Shown: one piece after another, positions 46,724-59,467 of the stretch | Layout: every line of letters begins with the position of its first letter | Numbering within the stretch: the first letter of the stretch is position 1 | Assembly: GCA_030686995.1 (NCBI GenBank) | Contig: CM060704.1 | Span: 111,730,542-111,794,541, forward strand | Direction: 5' to 3' | Source: Artemisia argyi | Taxonomy: Eukaryota > Streptophyta > Magnoliopsida > Asterales > Asteraceae | Length of the DNA stretch: 64,000 bases | Notes under the pieces: model-generated | What the model saw: the letters and a program-made list of their open reading frames with translations, nothing else | The model's database searches: none | Told to the model about the DNA's origin: nothing | Made by a program: the position numbers and the translations under genes

Positions 46724-47134
46724 CACTGTGTTCCCGAGTTTCATTTTCGAAAGAAAAGAAGAGAAGTGGATAGTAAATTAAAAAAAAATTGTGTTCCTGA
46801 GTTTTTTTAATAAAGAAGAGAAAAGAAGAGGAGTGGAAAATTGCCTAATCTTCTCTCCTAAAGTTTCTTCCCAAATGTGGGATGATTTGGAAGGAAAGTA
46901 ATTATGGAAACTAATTATAATCAAAATGTCTTAAATGCCATAACATATAACATAAAATATATCTACAACATAGGGTATTATTGTAAAATCATCATTTTAA
47001 TTCTTGCTCTTCTTTTCTTTTCTCTCTAACTCAAGAACACAAATTAAAATTTTAATATCTCTTCCCTTTCTCTTCTTTTCTGTCTATTTTAACCTCTTCT
47101 CTTTTTTTCTTTCACATCAAAACTCAGGAACAGA
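46724..47134. repeat. Nested foldback repeats with GTGTTC..GAGT ends
   Basis: GTGTTCCTGAGTTTT (about 46790) pairs with AAAACTCAGGAACA (about 47119), and GTGTTCCCGAGTTTC (about 46729) with CTCAAGAACACAAATT (about 47030). This suggests two related MITEs, one inside the other. The purine-rich GAAGAGAAAAGAAGAGG arms pair with pyrimidine-rich arms. Confidence 0.55.
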
Positions 47135-47462
47135 TGTGTTTATTATTTACATTCAACTACATATGTCACACCTTTTCTTAATCAAAGTGACCACTAATTC
47201 ACCTTTAATTGCATGAACACGTACCATTTGTGTGTAGTGTGTAACTGTGTACCATATATATATAGTGGCTGGCATCAAGCAAAGAGAAACGCGTTACTTA
47301 ACGTGTAATTTTTTATTAGCTTAAGAAAATGAAAGAAACTTATGTCATCTAGTGACAATGATCTGGTCGCTATTATTCGTTTTTTTATTTTTTTTTATTT
47401 TTTTTTATTTTTTTTTTGGTTTTTTTTTTAACGGCAATTTTATTAGAAAATTAGCAAGGAGC

Positions 47463-48715
47463 TAGAAATTACAAGTTAATAAGATTTGAGTTTTTAAGCC
47501 ACTCATTCCAACTAAAAGGAACTTTGCTTCTATACCTACACCAATAGAATGATTTAGTAATAACATCATAAAAAAAAACAGCTTTATTCGGAACCTTGGC
47601 TTCAAAGATTGTCTGATTCCGGTACCACCACAGAAGCCACCACATCACATTATAAACACCTTCAAACATCAGTTTATTCTTTCCAGGAAGCCGCAACTTT
47701 ATCACCCACTCTTTCCAGCTAGAATACGAAACTACCTCAGAATCCTGAATATCCCACCACCTATTGATCATATGACTAACTTTCTGAGCCATATCACAAG
47801 TAAAAAACAAATGATTGGTATTCTCCACCCCAGTTCCACAGTTTACACAAGTAATGGAATCAATTGGGATACCTCGCCTCGACATATTAAATTTGGTAGC
47901 CAAAGCATTCGACATAACCTTCCACGCATGGATATTTACTTTTTTAGGGATATATCGAATCCAAGATGTTTTGAATTCCCCACCTGCGCTACTTCTCGTC
48001 CGAAGCCACAGTGAACTCACGTGAACTATTTCTCGTCCACGCCCATCTATCCGCAATAGGAGCTATACTGACCTGCTAAATCAACGTGACGAGATCGTCA
48101 AATTGCAATTGTTCCACACCACCTCTCGGACATCTACGAAAGGTATCTGATAAGTTATGGTGACCAAGTTTCTCTCCGATAGTAATAGATTTACGCAATT
48201 CCAAGGCGTAAATCCTATGAAATCTGACTCTAAGAATGTCGTCCACATGCCACGGATCCTCCCATAGACGAATAGAATCACCATTCCCAATTTTGATTTT
48301 CAAAAACTGCATCAAGTCAATACCTTTGTTTTCCAACGTTTTAGCCTCACTAACAATACTAGACCAGCATGATTTCAAACCTCCTTTGCATTTCGTGCCA
48401 ATATTACCATCCTCTCTATGAATGGCTTTAATCGCCCTAGCCCAAAGCGAAGAACCTTGCGTTAAGAATCTCCAAATCCATTTGAATAACAGACTTCTAT
48501 TTAAAGCATAAAGGCTCGATACACCAAGACCACCTTTATCTTTAGGAGCAATCACTTTGTTCCAATTAACCCACGAAATCTTTTTACTAGAACCATCGTG
48601 CCCATTAAAGAAATTACACCTAATGGATTCAAGAGTTTTAAGAATACCTGAAGGAGCTTTGAATAAGGACAATTGGAAAATAGGCATTGATCCAAGAACC
48701 GACTTAACTAAGGTA
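47463..48715 (-). pseudogene. LINE ORF2 C-terminal region with zinc-binding domain (zf-RVT)
   Basis: Continues the reverse transcriptase with LVKSVLGSMPIFQLSLF, FFNGHDGSSKKISWVNW, KDKGGLGVSSLYALN and IGNGDSIRLWEDPWH. A TAG after FDDLVTLI and a frameshift near 48000 break it. The last part has SWIRYIPKKVNIHAWKV and a C-x2-C...H-x4-C knuckle (CVNCGTGVENTNHLFFTC), typical of plant L1-type LINEs. It ends near 47469. Confidence 0.85.
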
Positions 48716-49680
48716 TGTAACACCCCCAATTTTAAAATATTTGCAGCGGAAGAAAGATTGGGTGTTAATTCGCAGCTCACAGTTTTTCAGTAGAAAATGG
48801 TTATTAGTTTAGTTATTTTAAAACATTGATCATTCGAATTTTTATAAATATCAGAGTTTTCAAAAAGAGGTCCCAGTAGTTTCAAAATTTGTTAAATAGG
48901 TTTTCGAATGATAATAAAAATTTATAGCCTTTGTGAGAATTTCGTGCTCCTCCGTCCCATCCTTGCTCGTTATAGACCTGAGATAAACATGCTAAAAATC
49001 AACAAAAGTTGAGTGATATTCATAAGTTTAAGTTTAATAGTTGAACACAAGTTATAAGTGATAATTGCACCGTCATACAATTATAAGTTAAAAACAGTTG
49101 TTATTGCATTAAGCTCATGACACTCATCCGATTAACAGATCTCATCATAAATGATGGATTATAGTAACAGGGCCCTCGGGATAGGTTCTTGCCAGTAACC
49201 TATTATATTTCAAATAAAGTGTGTTTGGTAGTTTTCTCGAACGCCCAAACGGGGATTGTCAATCCCTAATAGATCTATCCACAATTATTTACGTTCACCC
49301 TACGAGTGACTAAGGCTCATGATATGAGGGATTTTTGGCAATAAGAGACTTAAGCAATAACGATATCAGGTAAAGCATACCAAGAAAAATACTTGTGTTC
49401 AGTTTGTAAAAACTAGCATGTATCCCCCTCGCGAGGTTTATAAAACATTTAAATAAGTAAGGCGAGGCTATGAACTCACCTTAGTGGTATAGTGGTAAAA
49501 ATATCGATACTCAGTTTGCAATAAAGGAACGGCTCCACACACAACCTAGATAATATATGGCAAGTTTTAGTGTTTGATAGTCTTAATGTTTTAATCGCGA
49601 GTAGTTTTTGAATACGTGAGTTGTTGATTTAACGATAGTAAAACTTGTGTTTTGATAAAGTATCGTAAGTTTTAAATAAG

Positions 49681-50278
<598 letters not shown>

Positions 50279-50286
50279 CGTAAAGT

Positions 50287-50287
<1 letters not shown>

Positions 50288-50325
<38 letters not shown>
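50288..50325. repeat. (TAA)n microsatellite
   Basis: About a dozen uninterrupted TAA units, just beyond the second (AT)n array within the solo LTR. Confidence 0.9.
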
Positions 50326-52462
50326 GTTTGAAATAAAATGTAAACGTCGTGACTCGAGATCGTAAAATGGAAAGTAAGGATGAAAAATATTAATTATATT
50401 ATACGCCCCTTGTCTTTTCCAAATTTTTACACTTTTTACCCTAACGGTGTTAGTGTTACGTTGTTAGTCCAAAGTTAAATATATTTACGTTTTACGTCCA
50501 AAACTTTATAATTTTTACATTTTTCATCCCAAAAGTTTATAAAATCAGTTTTTCATCCTCAAATTTGTAAAATGACAATTTTTACCTAAAGTTTATAAAA
50601 GTGACACTTTTAACCCGAAAATTATAACTTTTGCAAATTTAGTCCAAAATTTACTAATTTCGAAACTTAACATTTTTATTCCTTAATTAAGCTAAAAACA
50701 GCTTATTTAATTTTTCAAAACTACCTATTTTTCGAAAAAGCTTATTTATAGCTTATGGGCTTTTAACGAGCATAACTAGGCCTGTTAAGCTTTTTAAATC
50801 CAATGGGCTTACGAAAGTTTTGGGCTTGGTCTCGGGCTTATTTTAGGATGTTAAAAATGTTCCAAGACTGCTTATTAGGACTGCTTATTCGTTAGCTTAT
50901 TTTCAAAGGATTGGGCTTATTTAAGGCCCAATCGTTGTTTATTTGTTTTCCAAAAATATTTACAAGTCGATTTGCTTTGTATCATTTAGAGGTTCAAGAC
51001 GCGATTATTTTGGCAAAGTTTTATACGAAAACTATAGTTTGTCAGGGGGTCTATTAGTTTGTGAAATAAAATGGTATGCTCGTTACATAGAATTTAAAGA
51101 TATATGTGCGTTTCATGGGTCGAATGGGTCGAACTTTTAGGTAAAAAGACTTAGAATTATTTTTAAAGATTTCACGACTAGTTGTTACACGTTAGAAAGG
51201 TATCTAGAAATAGTTTATACGTAGCTTTTAAGGTTCAAATCTTTATATACTAGTGACCAAAATTTATGGGATGGGATGTTTACGTGTTTACCAAAAGTCT
51301 TGAAAGTGTAAGACGCAACATGTTTTCCTTTTTGTTTCCTAGCTATCGACATACTCTTTGTTTCAAAAGAAACGTGGGTTTTGTGATTATAAAATGGAAT
51401 GGTACTTGCGAAATGGATTTTAAAATTGGTGTAGTACTTGCCTAGGACCTTAATATATGTATTGTGTGAGCATGAAATAGGGAGGTACACTTTTGTTTTT
51501 AAAATGTATGTCGACTACTCTTATTATTATGCAAACGAATTTGAAACTTTGGCTAGACTCGGTGATGGTTGATAGAATGTAACATTTAAACATGAGATTG
51601 AGTTTAGAAATGGTTTTAGGACTTAATAGAAACAAACGGGACTTAAAATGGTTTAGTTTTGGATTAGTTGTAAAACGTATGAAATTGTTTTTGGACAAAT
51701 ACTTTGACTCGTAAAAATGTATTTAGACTCGACATGGAAAGTTGGAATTCGACATACTCAAAGTTGGCTAGGGTAGGAACGAGAATGTGGAAAAATATTT
51801 GTGTGTCGTGTGTAAGAATGGGGAGTACGAGACGCGTTTCTGGCTTGTGTTAGTCGAGTGTTTCAAAACAATTATAGGAGGTTTGGGCTTAAAAATTGTG
51901 GGCTATGAATAGTAATTGGCCGAAAAAAAATAATGGGCTTAGAATGTAATTAAGGGTTCGGTTAAGGGTAATTAAGATTAGTAAAAATATTAATTTGTCA
52001 TTAGTGAAATGTTTAGTAAATATTTAGTGAAACGTTTACGTGAGTCCGAGAGTGAATAGTGTTTTGTGAATAGCGTATCGTGAATAGTAAAACTTTTGAA
52101 AAACATCTCAATATCACTAACCGACTCCAAAAATGATGAATAGTGAAATGATGAATAGTGTTTGGTGAATAGTAACCGATGAATAGTAAATTTGAAAAAT
52201 GTCCTGAAAATCCAGGTTCGTAACGAATAAAAGAAAATTTTAATATTCTCGCGATTTTAGACTATAGTGGTACATGTGTGAGCATCGTTCCAAGGAAAAT
52301 GAGATCATGAATATCTTAGTGATTTTAAGTAACATAGCATATTTGACAAACAAAGTATATAAAAAAAAATTTGTTATTGGTAAAAACGTTATTAATTAAC
52401 GAATGATATATTAGTCTTTGATTTACTTTTACTATTTATAGGGAAATTTACGGGAGTTTACA

Positions 52463-53277
52463 AGGTAAGTCTACCTCCAATCGATAGCATCTTCATCTTC
52501 CATTTAGAAAGACGTCTTTTAACCCGATCAATCATATCTTTTCACAACGATAATCTATGCATATTACCACCTACAATGGAACCAAGGAATAAAAAGGGGG
52601 TTTTAAGCACCAAACAACAAAGATTTTCCTCGGCCTGATTCTCATTATGAATATTCACATGTATTCCCATAATCTTACTTTTGGACATGTTGATTTTTAG
52701 CCCAGAAGCCAAATAAAAACATTCCAAAACGTGAGTAAGAGTAGAAATGTTACGATTACTCCAATGGCCAACAAAAACCACATCATCCGCGTAAAACAAA
52801 TGAGATATATTAACCGAGTGATGAAGCTTAATACCATGAAAATAACCCTCATCAACAACTCTTTGAAACGATAAGTGTAAACTCTCCATAATCAAGATGA
52901 ACAAGAAAGGAGACAATGGGTCTCCTTGCTTAAGACCCTTACCAAAATTGAATTCTTCCGTAAGGCTACCGTTGATAATAATCAATCCTCTGGACGAATG
53001 AAGACAACATTGTATCCATTTCCGCGACTTCTCTCTAAAACCAAACTTGCTTAAAACTTCATCAAGAAAATCCCACCGCACCGAATCATAGGCTTTTTCA
53101 AAGTCAACCTTAAAGATTAAAATCTCTTTCTTTTTCATCTTGCACCATTGAATAATTTCATTTATAATAAACGGCCCATCCAAAATCTGTCTGTTAGAAA
53201 CAAAAGCCGACTGAACCTCGTTCACCAGATCTTCCAACACGTTAACCAAACGATTCGCCAATATCTTAGCAATAAGA
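52463..53277 (-). pseudogene. LINE ORF2 reverse transcriptase part
   Basis: Non-LTR reverse transcriptase with EVQSAFVSNRQILDG, FKVDFEKAYDSVRWDFL, KGLKQGDPLSPFLFI and the catalytic FYADDVVF. An in-frame TGA follows MHRLSL at about 52542, and the same frame continues through RRLSKWKMKMLSIGGRLT up to the solo LTR. The next residues (LVKSVLGSMP) lie on the other side of the LTR at 48715, so the frame joins exactly once the LTR and its duplication are ignored. Confidence 0.87.
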
Positions 53278-53287
53278 TATTATTCGT

Positions 53288-53486
53288 ATTTTGATATTGA
53301 AAATACCTTTATTATACTAAAATAATTCACAATTTCAAAGATTTAATTGCAAATACTACTTCTTTTGTTATTTTATTTTTAAGGTACAGTTTAAAAAATA
53401 ATGGAGTAAATAAAGAGTAAAGTGATGATTATTATTGAAGAATTATGGAAGATTAATTTGGAAATTAAAAAATTAATGTGAAGATG

Positions 53487-53527
<41 letters not shown>

Positions 53528-54164
53528 GTGGCTACTTCATTCGTCGGACCCTTAGGCCTTTATAGTGACACAAAAAAACGTAAGTAGAAGTCTTGTAGGT
53601 ACTAAAAGTCTATTTATAGTGACAAAAAAAATGTGTGCCCATATGTTTTGCCGTTTATGACACATTTTGTTTATAAATAATATCATTAAATCTCGAAATT
53701 TTAGGTTTTTGCTCACATTTTTTAAAATGTGTCTCTGAAAAATTAGATTTAGTGACATTTTTTGCGTCATTAAAACCTCTTGTCACAAAATGTCTATATT
53801 TTTATGTTTAATGCACGGAAACTCCTTAATTTCTCTTAACAAATATCATTGTTTGTATATTGTACAGTAATCATATACTAAGTTTTATTATAGAAAGATA
53901 CGTAGTATTTTGGTAGGTATTCGACCCAAACCGCTTTATGAAACATGCGGTAATAAGCTTGTGTGGCGTACCAAATCATCAGTGTTGTCTTGTTAAATAC
54001 GGTAGTCTTGTGCCATAGCCAAAAATAAGCCTCGTTAAACATGAAAAAGTTAGACATATGCATAGCAAACCAAGTTTTTTAACTAGTTGCGTGTTACATT
54101 ACATCAATACACATATAACATGATTAAACACGAGCCTTAATTTGTATTCGTAAAATGAAAATGC
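53288..54164. other. Intergenic DNA with a 38-bp A run
   Basis: Poly(A) at about 53489-53526 could be the tail of an old retroposed sequence. From 53555 to 53790 TAGTGACA/TGTCACA-type words recur in both orientations, faintly recalling CACTA subterminal repeats. No gene recognised. Confidence 0.35.
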
Positions 54165-54167
54165 TTA

Positions 54168-56833
54168 GGGTGCGTTTAGTTGAGGGAAAACACACTTGTT
54201 TTCTACAAAATGTTTTGTGGAAAACAAGAAAAACAGAGATCGCGTTCAAATTAGTATTTTCCAATAAAATTCTCTACAAAACACAAAATTCCTATTTCCA
54301 ACTTTAATACACAAAACTACAAAACAATTTTTTTTTGTTTTCTCCTATTTTCCATTAAAATACCCCAAATCCGTTTTCGTCATTTGTTTAACGTTTTCGA
54401 TTGATTTTTTACGCTTCCGTTCATTTTTTTACGTTTTTGTCAGATTTTTTACGTTTTCGTCCGATTTTTTACGTTTTCATCCGTTTTTTACGTCTTCGTC
54501 CGTTTTTTTTACGTTTTCGTCAGGTTTTTTTTTCGTTTTCGTCCGATTTTTTTCGTTTTCGTCCATTTTTTTACGTTTTCGTCAGATTTTTTAAGTTTTT
54601 GTCCGATTTTTTACGTTTTTGTCCGTTTTCAACGTTTTCGTCAGATTTTTTAAGTTTACGTCCGATTTTTTACGTTTTCGCCCGATTTTTAACGTTTTCG
54701 TCAGAATTTTTACGTTTTCGTCGATTCTTTACGTTTTCGTCCGATTCTTTACGTTTTCGTCAGATTTTTACGTTTTTGTCCCTTTTTTTAAGTTTTCGTC
54801 AGATTTTTTACGTTTTCGTCCGTTTTTATAAGTTTCCGGCCGTTTTTTTACGTTTTCTTCAGGTTTTTTAAGTTTTAGTCCGATTTTTTTCGTTTTCGTT
54901 CATTTTTTTACGTTTTCAACCTTTTTTTACGTTTTCGTTAGGTTTTTTAAGTTTTCATCCGATTTTTTTCGTTTTTGTCCCTTTTTTTACGTTTTTGTAA
55001 GATTTTTTAAGTTTTCGTCTGATTTTTTACGTTTTCGTCTGTTTTTTTACGTTTTCGTAAGAATTTTTACGTTTACGTCCGATTTTTTTATGTTTTCGTC
55101 CGTTTTTTTTTGTTTTGGTCAGATTTTTTACGTTTTCGTCAGATTTTTACATTATCATCCGATTTTTTACGTTTTCGTCTGATTTTTTAAGTTTTCGTCC
55201 ATTTTTTTATGTTTTCGACATATTTTTTAAGTTTTTGTCTTATTTTTTACGTTTTCGTATGATTTTTTACGTTTTCGCCATTTTTTTTACGTTTTCGTTA
55301 GATTTTTTACTTTTTCGCCAGACTTTTTACGTTATCGTCTATTTTTGTACGTTTTTTTTTACGTTTTTGTCAGATTTTTTACGTTTTCGTCCATTTTTTA
55401 CGTTTTTGTACGATTTTTTACGTTTTTTATTTTAATTTTTTTTACATTTTCGCATGTTTTTTTACGTTTTTGTCCTTTTTGACGTTTTCCTACGTTTCCC
55501 TACATTGTCGTTCATTTTCATTTTTTTTACGTTTTCTTGGGGTGTTTTACATATTCATCCGTTTTCGCTCGCTTTTTATATTTTCTTTCGTTTTCGTCTG
55601 TTATTTTATGTTTTTTTACGTTTTCATCCATTTTTTGTGTTTACTTACGTTTATTTACATTTACGTCTATTTTTTTACGTTTTCGTTAGACAAAACCTAA
55701 AAAATCATAAATCAAAGATGAAAACGTAAATGAAAGAAGAAAACATAAAAATCAGACGAATATGGATGTAACGTAAAAAATCGGAAGAAAACGTGAAAAA
55801 TCAAAAGAAAACGTAAAAATCGGAAGAAATCATAAAAAACGAAAATATTAAAAAATTGACAAATGAATAAAAAATCTGAAAAAAACGTAAAAAAGCATAG
55901 GGAAACATACAAAATCATACAAAAAAGTTAAAAAATTGACGAAAACGTAAGAAAATGGACGAAAACTTATAAAAACAGATGAAAACATAAAAAATCGGAC
56001 GAAAACTTAAAAAATCTGGCAAAACCATAAAAAAAATGGACGAAAACGGAAAAAAACGAACGAAATGGTAATAAATATGACGAAAACGTAAAAAAACTGA
56101 CAAAAACGTAAAAAAAACTGACGAAATCGTAAAGAAACAGACGAAAACATAAAAAATCGGATGAAATAAAAAACAGACGAAAACGTAAAAAGACTGAAGA
56201 AAATGTAAAAAAACAGACGAAACTGTAAAAAATCTAATGAAAACGTAAAAAAAACAGAAGAAAACGTAAAAAAAACAAACGAAAACCCAAAAAATCGGGC
56301 GATAACTTAAAAAAACGGACGAAAACGTAAAAAAGCTGACGAAAATGAAAAAAAACGGATGAAAATGTAAAAAATCTAACGAAAACTTAAAAAATAAGAC
56401 GAAAATATAAAAAAACAGACGAAAACGTTAAAAAACAAACAAAACGGACAAAAACGTAAATATGAGACGAAAACGTAAAAAAACAGACGAAAACGTTATT
56501 TGATATTATATTTTACTTTTCTAGTTTCTTTATTTTCTCGTATTAGATTTTTTTAGTTATTTTATAATTTAGTTGGTTAGTTTATAATATTTGTTTTTGT
56601 ATTTTGAAGATGTTTTTATAATATTACTAAGGTGAATAGTTAATTGAGATATAAAACAACAACAGTTAAACATGTTTTCTAGTTTTGGAAAATGAAAAAC
56701 ACAGACACATGTTTTTCAGACTAAACGCGTTTTCTAAATTTTTCATTGTTTTGTGGAAATCAAACTCCCCTCCCTTTTTCTACAAAACAAGAAATATAAA
56801 ATGAAAGAAAATGTTTTCCAACTAAACGCCACC
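54168..56833. mobile_element. PIF/Harbinger-like TIR element with repeat-filled core
   Basis: The left end GGGTGCGTTTAGTTGAGGG and right end CCAACTAAACGCCACC are inverted copies, each flanked by TTA (54165-54167, 56834-56836), as for PIF/Harbinger insertions. Subterminal TTTTGTGGAAAACAAG and TTTCCA words occur at both sides. No transposase remains. The interior is a 2.1-kb inverted array of ~20-bp repeats. A related end is at 37916. Confidence 0.65.
54370..56505. repeat. Inverted array of ~20-bp TTTTTTACGTTTTCGTCCGA repeats
   Basis: From about 54370 to 55690 the plus strand repeats a degenerate TTTTTTACGTTTTCGTCCGA unit. From about 55700 to 56505 the same unit appears in reverse complement (GACGAAAACGTAAAAAA). 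Long frames rich in Phe, Arg and Val across it are translations of the repeat, not genes. Confidence 0.85.
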
Positions 56834-56836
56834 TTA

Positions 56837-57419
56837 AAATTTGGTGGCCTTGTCAAACGGTGGCTCTATACAATAACACCACTTGCACTCTCTCTCTAAG
56901 CCTTGTGGATCACCGATTTTGAAAGGTCCCTAATTTATGTTTAGTCTACTGCACCATGGATATAATGTTTACATATAATAATTCTTTTTTGTTAGTCCGC
57001 ATAATGCTTGACACATGATTAACGATCTTTTTCTACATATGTTTTGAGGCCGTGTTTTCTATGGTTTTAAATGGGTCTTCTAATCTCGTACCGAGCATCT
57101 AAAATCAACGAGATGATTTTGATGAAACAAGAAATAAAAACTCTATTTGCCTCTAAAAAAAATCTCAGTGTGTAATGACTTATTTATTTTAGGGGTAGCT
57201 AATTTATCATTTTATTTATTTATTTATTTATTTATTATTATTATTTTTTTCTTCTTATTGTATATCTCGTACTTTTGAATTATTTATTTTGTGCATCTCA
57301 TGATAATTTTACCCTTCCACATTAATAAGAGTGTTGATATATAAAAAAAAAAAAAAAGTAAAATGGTCATAAGATACATAAAATAAACGGAATTTAAAAA
57401 TATAATATACACAGAAAAA
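56837..57419. other. Intergenic DNA
   Basis: No gene recognised. A short TTTA repeat lies at about 57211-57235. Confidence 0.4.
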
Positions 57420-57427
57420 GGAAATAT

Positions 57428-58123
57428 TAAGAAAATTCATGGAAAACGAAAAATTAAGGATAAATCAATTGCATCAAAATTTATGGGTATTGATAGAAAG
57501 ATCAATGCTCGCTCTATCATCCACTCAAAAGGCAGATAGAAGAAACAATCGTAATTAGCAGGTCCATCTGATGTTCCTCTTAATTCAATTTCAGACGTGG
57601 ATGGAAATAATGTAAATCTTTCTCCTATTAGGAAAAAAAATTTCTTCTCAGATTTAGGTTTTTCAGAGGAGAGCGAAAATGAATGATGCTATGCTTAGTT
57701 CGGTATTTAAGATGCTATATAGAAAGCAGTTTAGGTAGTTTGATTTTCTTGGTTTTAAGGTGGAGGGTAGGTTGGTATCGCTATTGTTTGTTGCTTTAAT
57801 GTTAAGGTTTTCAGAAGGCGAAGTTATTCTTGTTCAAGGGTAAGTTTCAGCTTGGAGTTGGACAAGTTCTTTTCTGGGTAGCATTCTTGTCCTTATGTTA
57901 GTCTTTTGAGGTTTTGCTGTCTTCTTATTTTAGTAGTTTTATGTTGTATTTATATTGTTTTAAGCAAGTTAGGCGATGTCCTTTAGATGGGTTGTAATCA
58001 ATCCAAAAATCTTTGGATTGAATAGTCTCCATCTGGTTTTGTCGGTGGTCCTGTGTTTTGTATTTCTCAGTTGTTGAATATACAGTTTTTCGCTTCAAAA
58101 AAAAAAAAAAAAAAAAAAAAAAA
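57428..58123 (+). mobile_element. Truncated LINE 3' fragment with poly(A) tail
   Basis: Flanked by GGAAATAT at 57420-57427 and 58124-58131 and ending in about 27 A (58097-58123). The 5' part has an open stretch (VPLNSISDVDGNNVNLSPIR, ending SEESENE and TGA at about 57686), then roughly 400 bp of T/G-rich 3' untranslated sequence. The protein piece is too short to name. Confidence 0.65.
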
Positions 58124-58131
58124 GGAAATAT

Positions 58132-58716
58132 CTACGCAAATTAAAATGTGACAAGTTAATTAATTAACATCATTTTGCCCTTTTGCTCTTTATTCTAAAA
58201 ACTCAGGTTAAATTGAAAACTACACGTTAAAAAGTAGCAATAAACGTAACTTTATAACTTTAAACTCTAGATTGATGGTTCAGGTGTATCGACTAATTAA
58301 TAAGGTCACGTTACGTACAGGATCGGTACATGCTAACTAAGCCATGAATTTAGTCGTGGATGAAAATTAAAGTCCAAAAATAAGAATAATTGAGAAAAAT
58401 ACCCAACTTTCTTGTGTTGAACATGTGAGGAATGACTATGACAAAATTGACAATTTGATCATCCAATTTGTGGTTGAACTACAAGTGTACATTAAAATGA
58501 TACGAGGTCAGTTTAATATTATTTATATTTAAACATTTAAATAAATTAAAAAGTACATAATACATTTCTTGATCAACCAACAACGAATATATGTTGACTC
58601 ATATATTAAAAAAATTGTAGAGTTAAGTTGTGACGTCGTGTGATTAGTGTTTACAGCAAGAACATTGCATGTTTGTTGCTAAGCTAAGATTCATTCACTG
58701 TATCATGCATGTACGT
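58132..58716. other. Intergenic DNA
   Basis: No gene or repeat structure recognised. Confidence 0.4.
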
Positions 58717-59452
58717 AATGTTAAATGTTACGTATAAACATTAATGAGTAAATGTCTAGGATCGAACCCGAGACCTCGGGATTGCACACTTTACAAACAA
58801 GAATAATGTAAAATAAATATATATGTATTAAATGTATTGAATATATATTTATAACACTTAATGGACTAAACGGTCGTTAGTTATTAACCGTATGGACTAA
58901 CTATCGTTAAATAAGAAAGATAAGGACTAGAGTGTAACTTGGGAGTCAAGAAGGATCTAGAAACCCTTTGGGTTTGCTTAGGCCGGTCGACCCACAACCC
59001 ATAGGGTCGATCCATGCTTGTTTGCTCTCCAAGTAATCCTCTAGTATATATACAAGGCCTTGGGGTTAAACCTACACATCTTTTGTGCACACACTCTAAC
59101 CCTAAAACTTGTTTTCTCTCTTTCTTTTTCTTGGCTGATCGTCCCCCCCTTCCTAGGGTTCTTTGGGTCGATTTTTCCAAGACAAAAACATTAGTGTTTT
59201 GTTTACTTGCAACAAACCTTTATTCGTTGGTAGTTTGTGTGTACAAGAACGAGGTAATTACTTACTTTAGTAATTATCAAGAGATCGATAAACAAAACGG
59301 TAAGGGGTTTATCATTGATCTAATTGTACAAGAATCAAGGTTTATTTGAAGTGCATCGGGTACGTTTACTATTTATGTTTTAGTTAATATTTATGTGTTA
59401 TACTTGATCCTAGCTTCCGCAATACGTGCTATTTGATTGTCAAACTCTAACA
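58717..59452 (+). repeat. 5' LTR of a second copia element (left border approximate)
   Basis: The right border is fixed by CTCTAACA directly before the PBS at 59454. The left border cannot be checked because the 3' LTR is outside the window. A TATATATAC box at 59045-59053 is the likely promoter. A B-box-like GGTTCGATCC occurs on the minus strand near 58762, possibly part of the LTR or of an older insertion. Confidence 0.5.
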
Positions 59453-59453
59453 G

Positions 59454-59467
59454 TGGCATCACGAGCC
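59454..59467 (+). other. Primer binding site of the second copia element
   Basis: TGGCATCACGAGCC, a variant of the initiator tRNA-Met type TGGTATCAGAGC, two bases after the LTR end. Confidence 0.7.

Noticed and set aside
53555..53790. CACTA-type transposon end
   Set aside because: TAGTGACA and TGTCACA words recur, but no CACTA terminus, 3-bp duplication or transposase was seen.
54401..56103. Phe/Arg/Val-rich frames up to 156 codons on both strands
   Set aside because: They are translations of the 20-bp repeat array, in any frame and either orientation.
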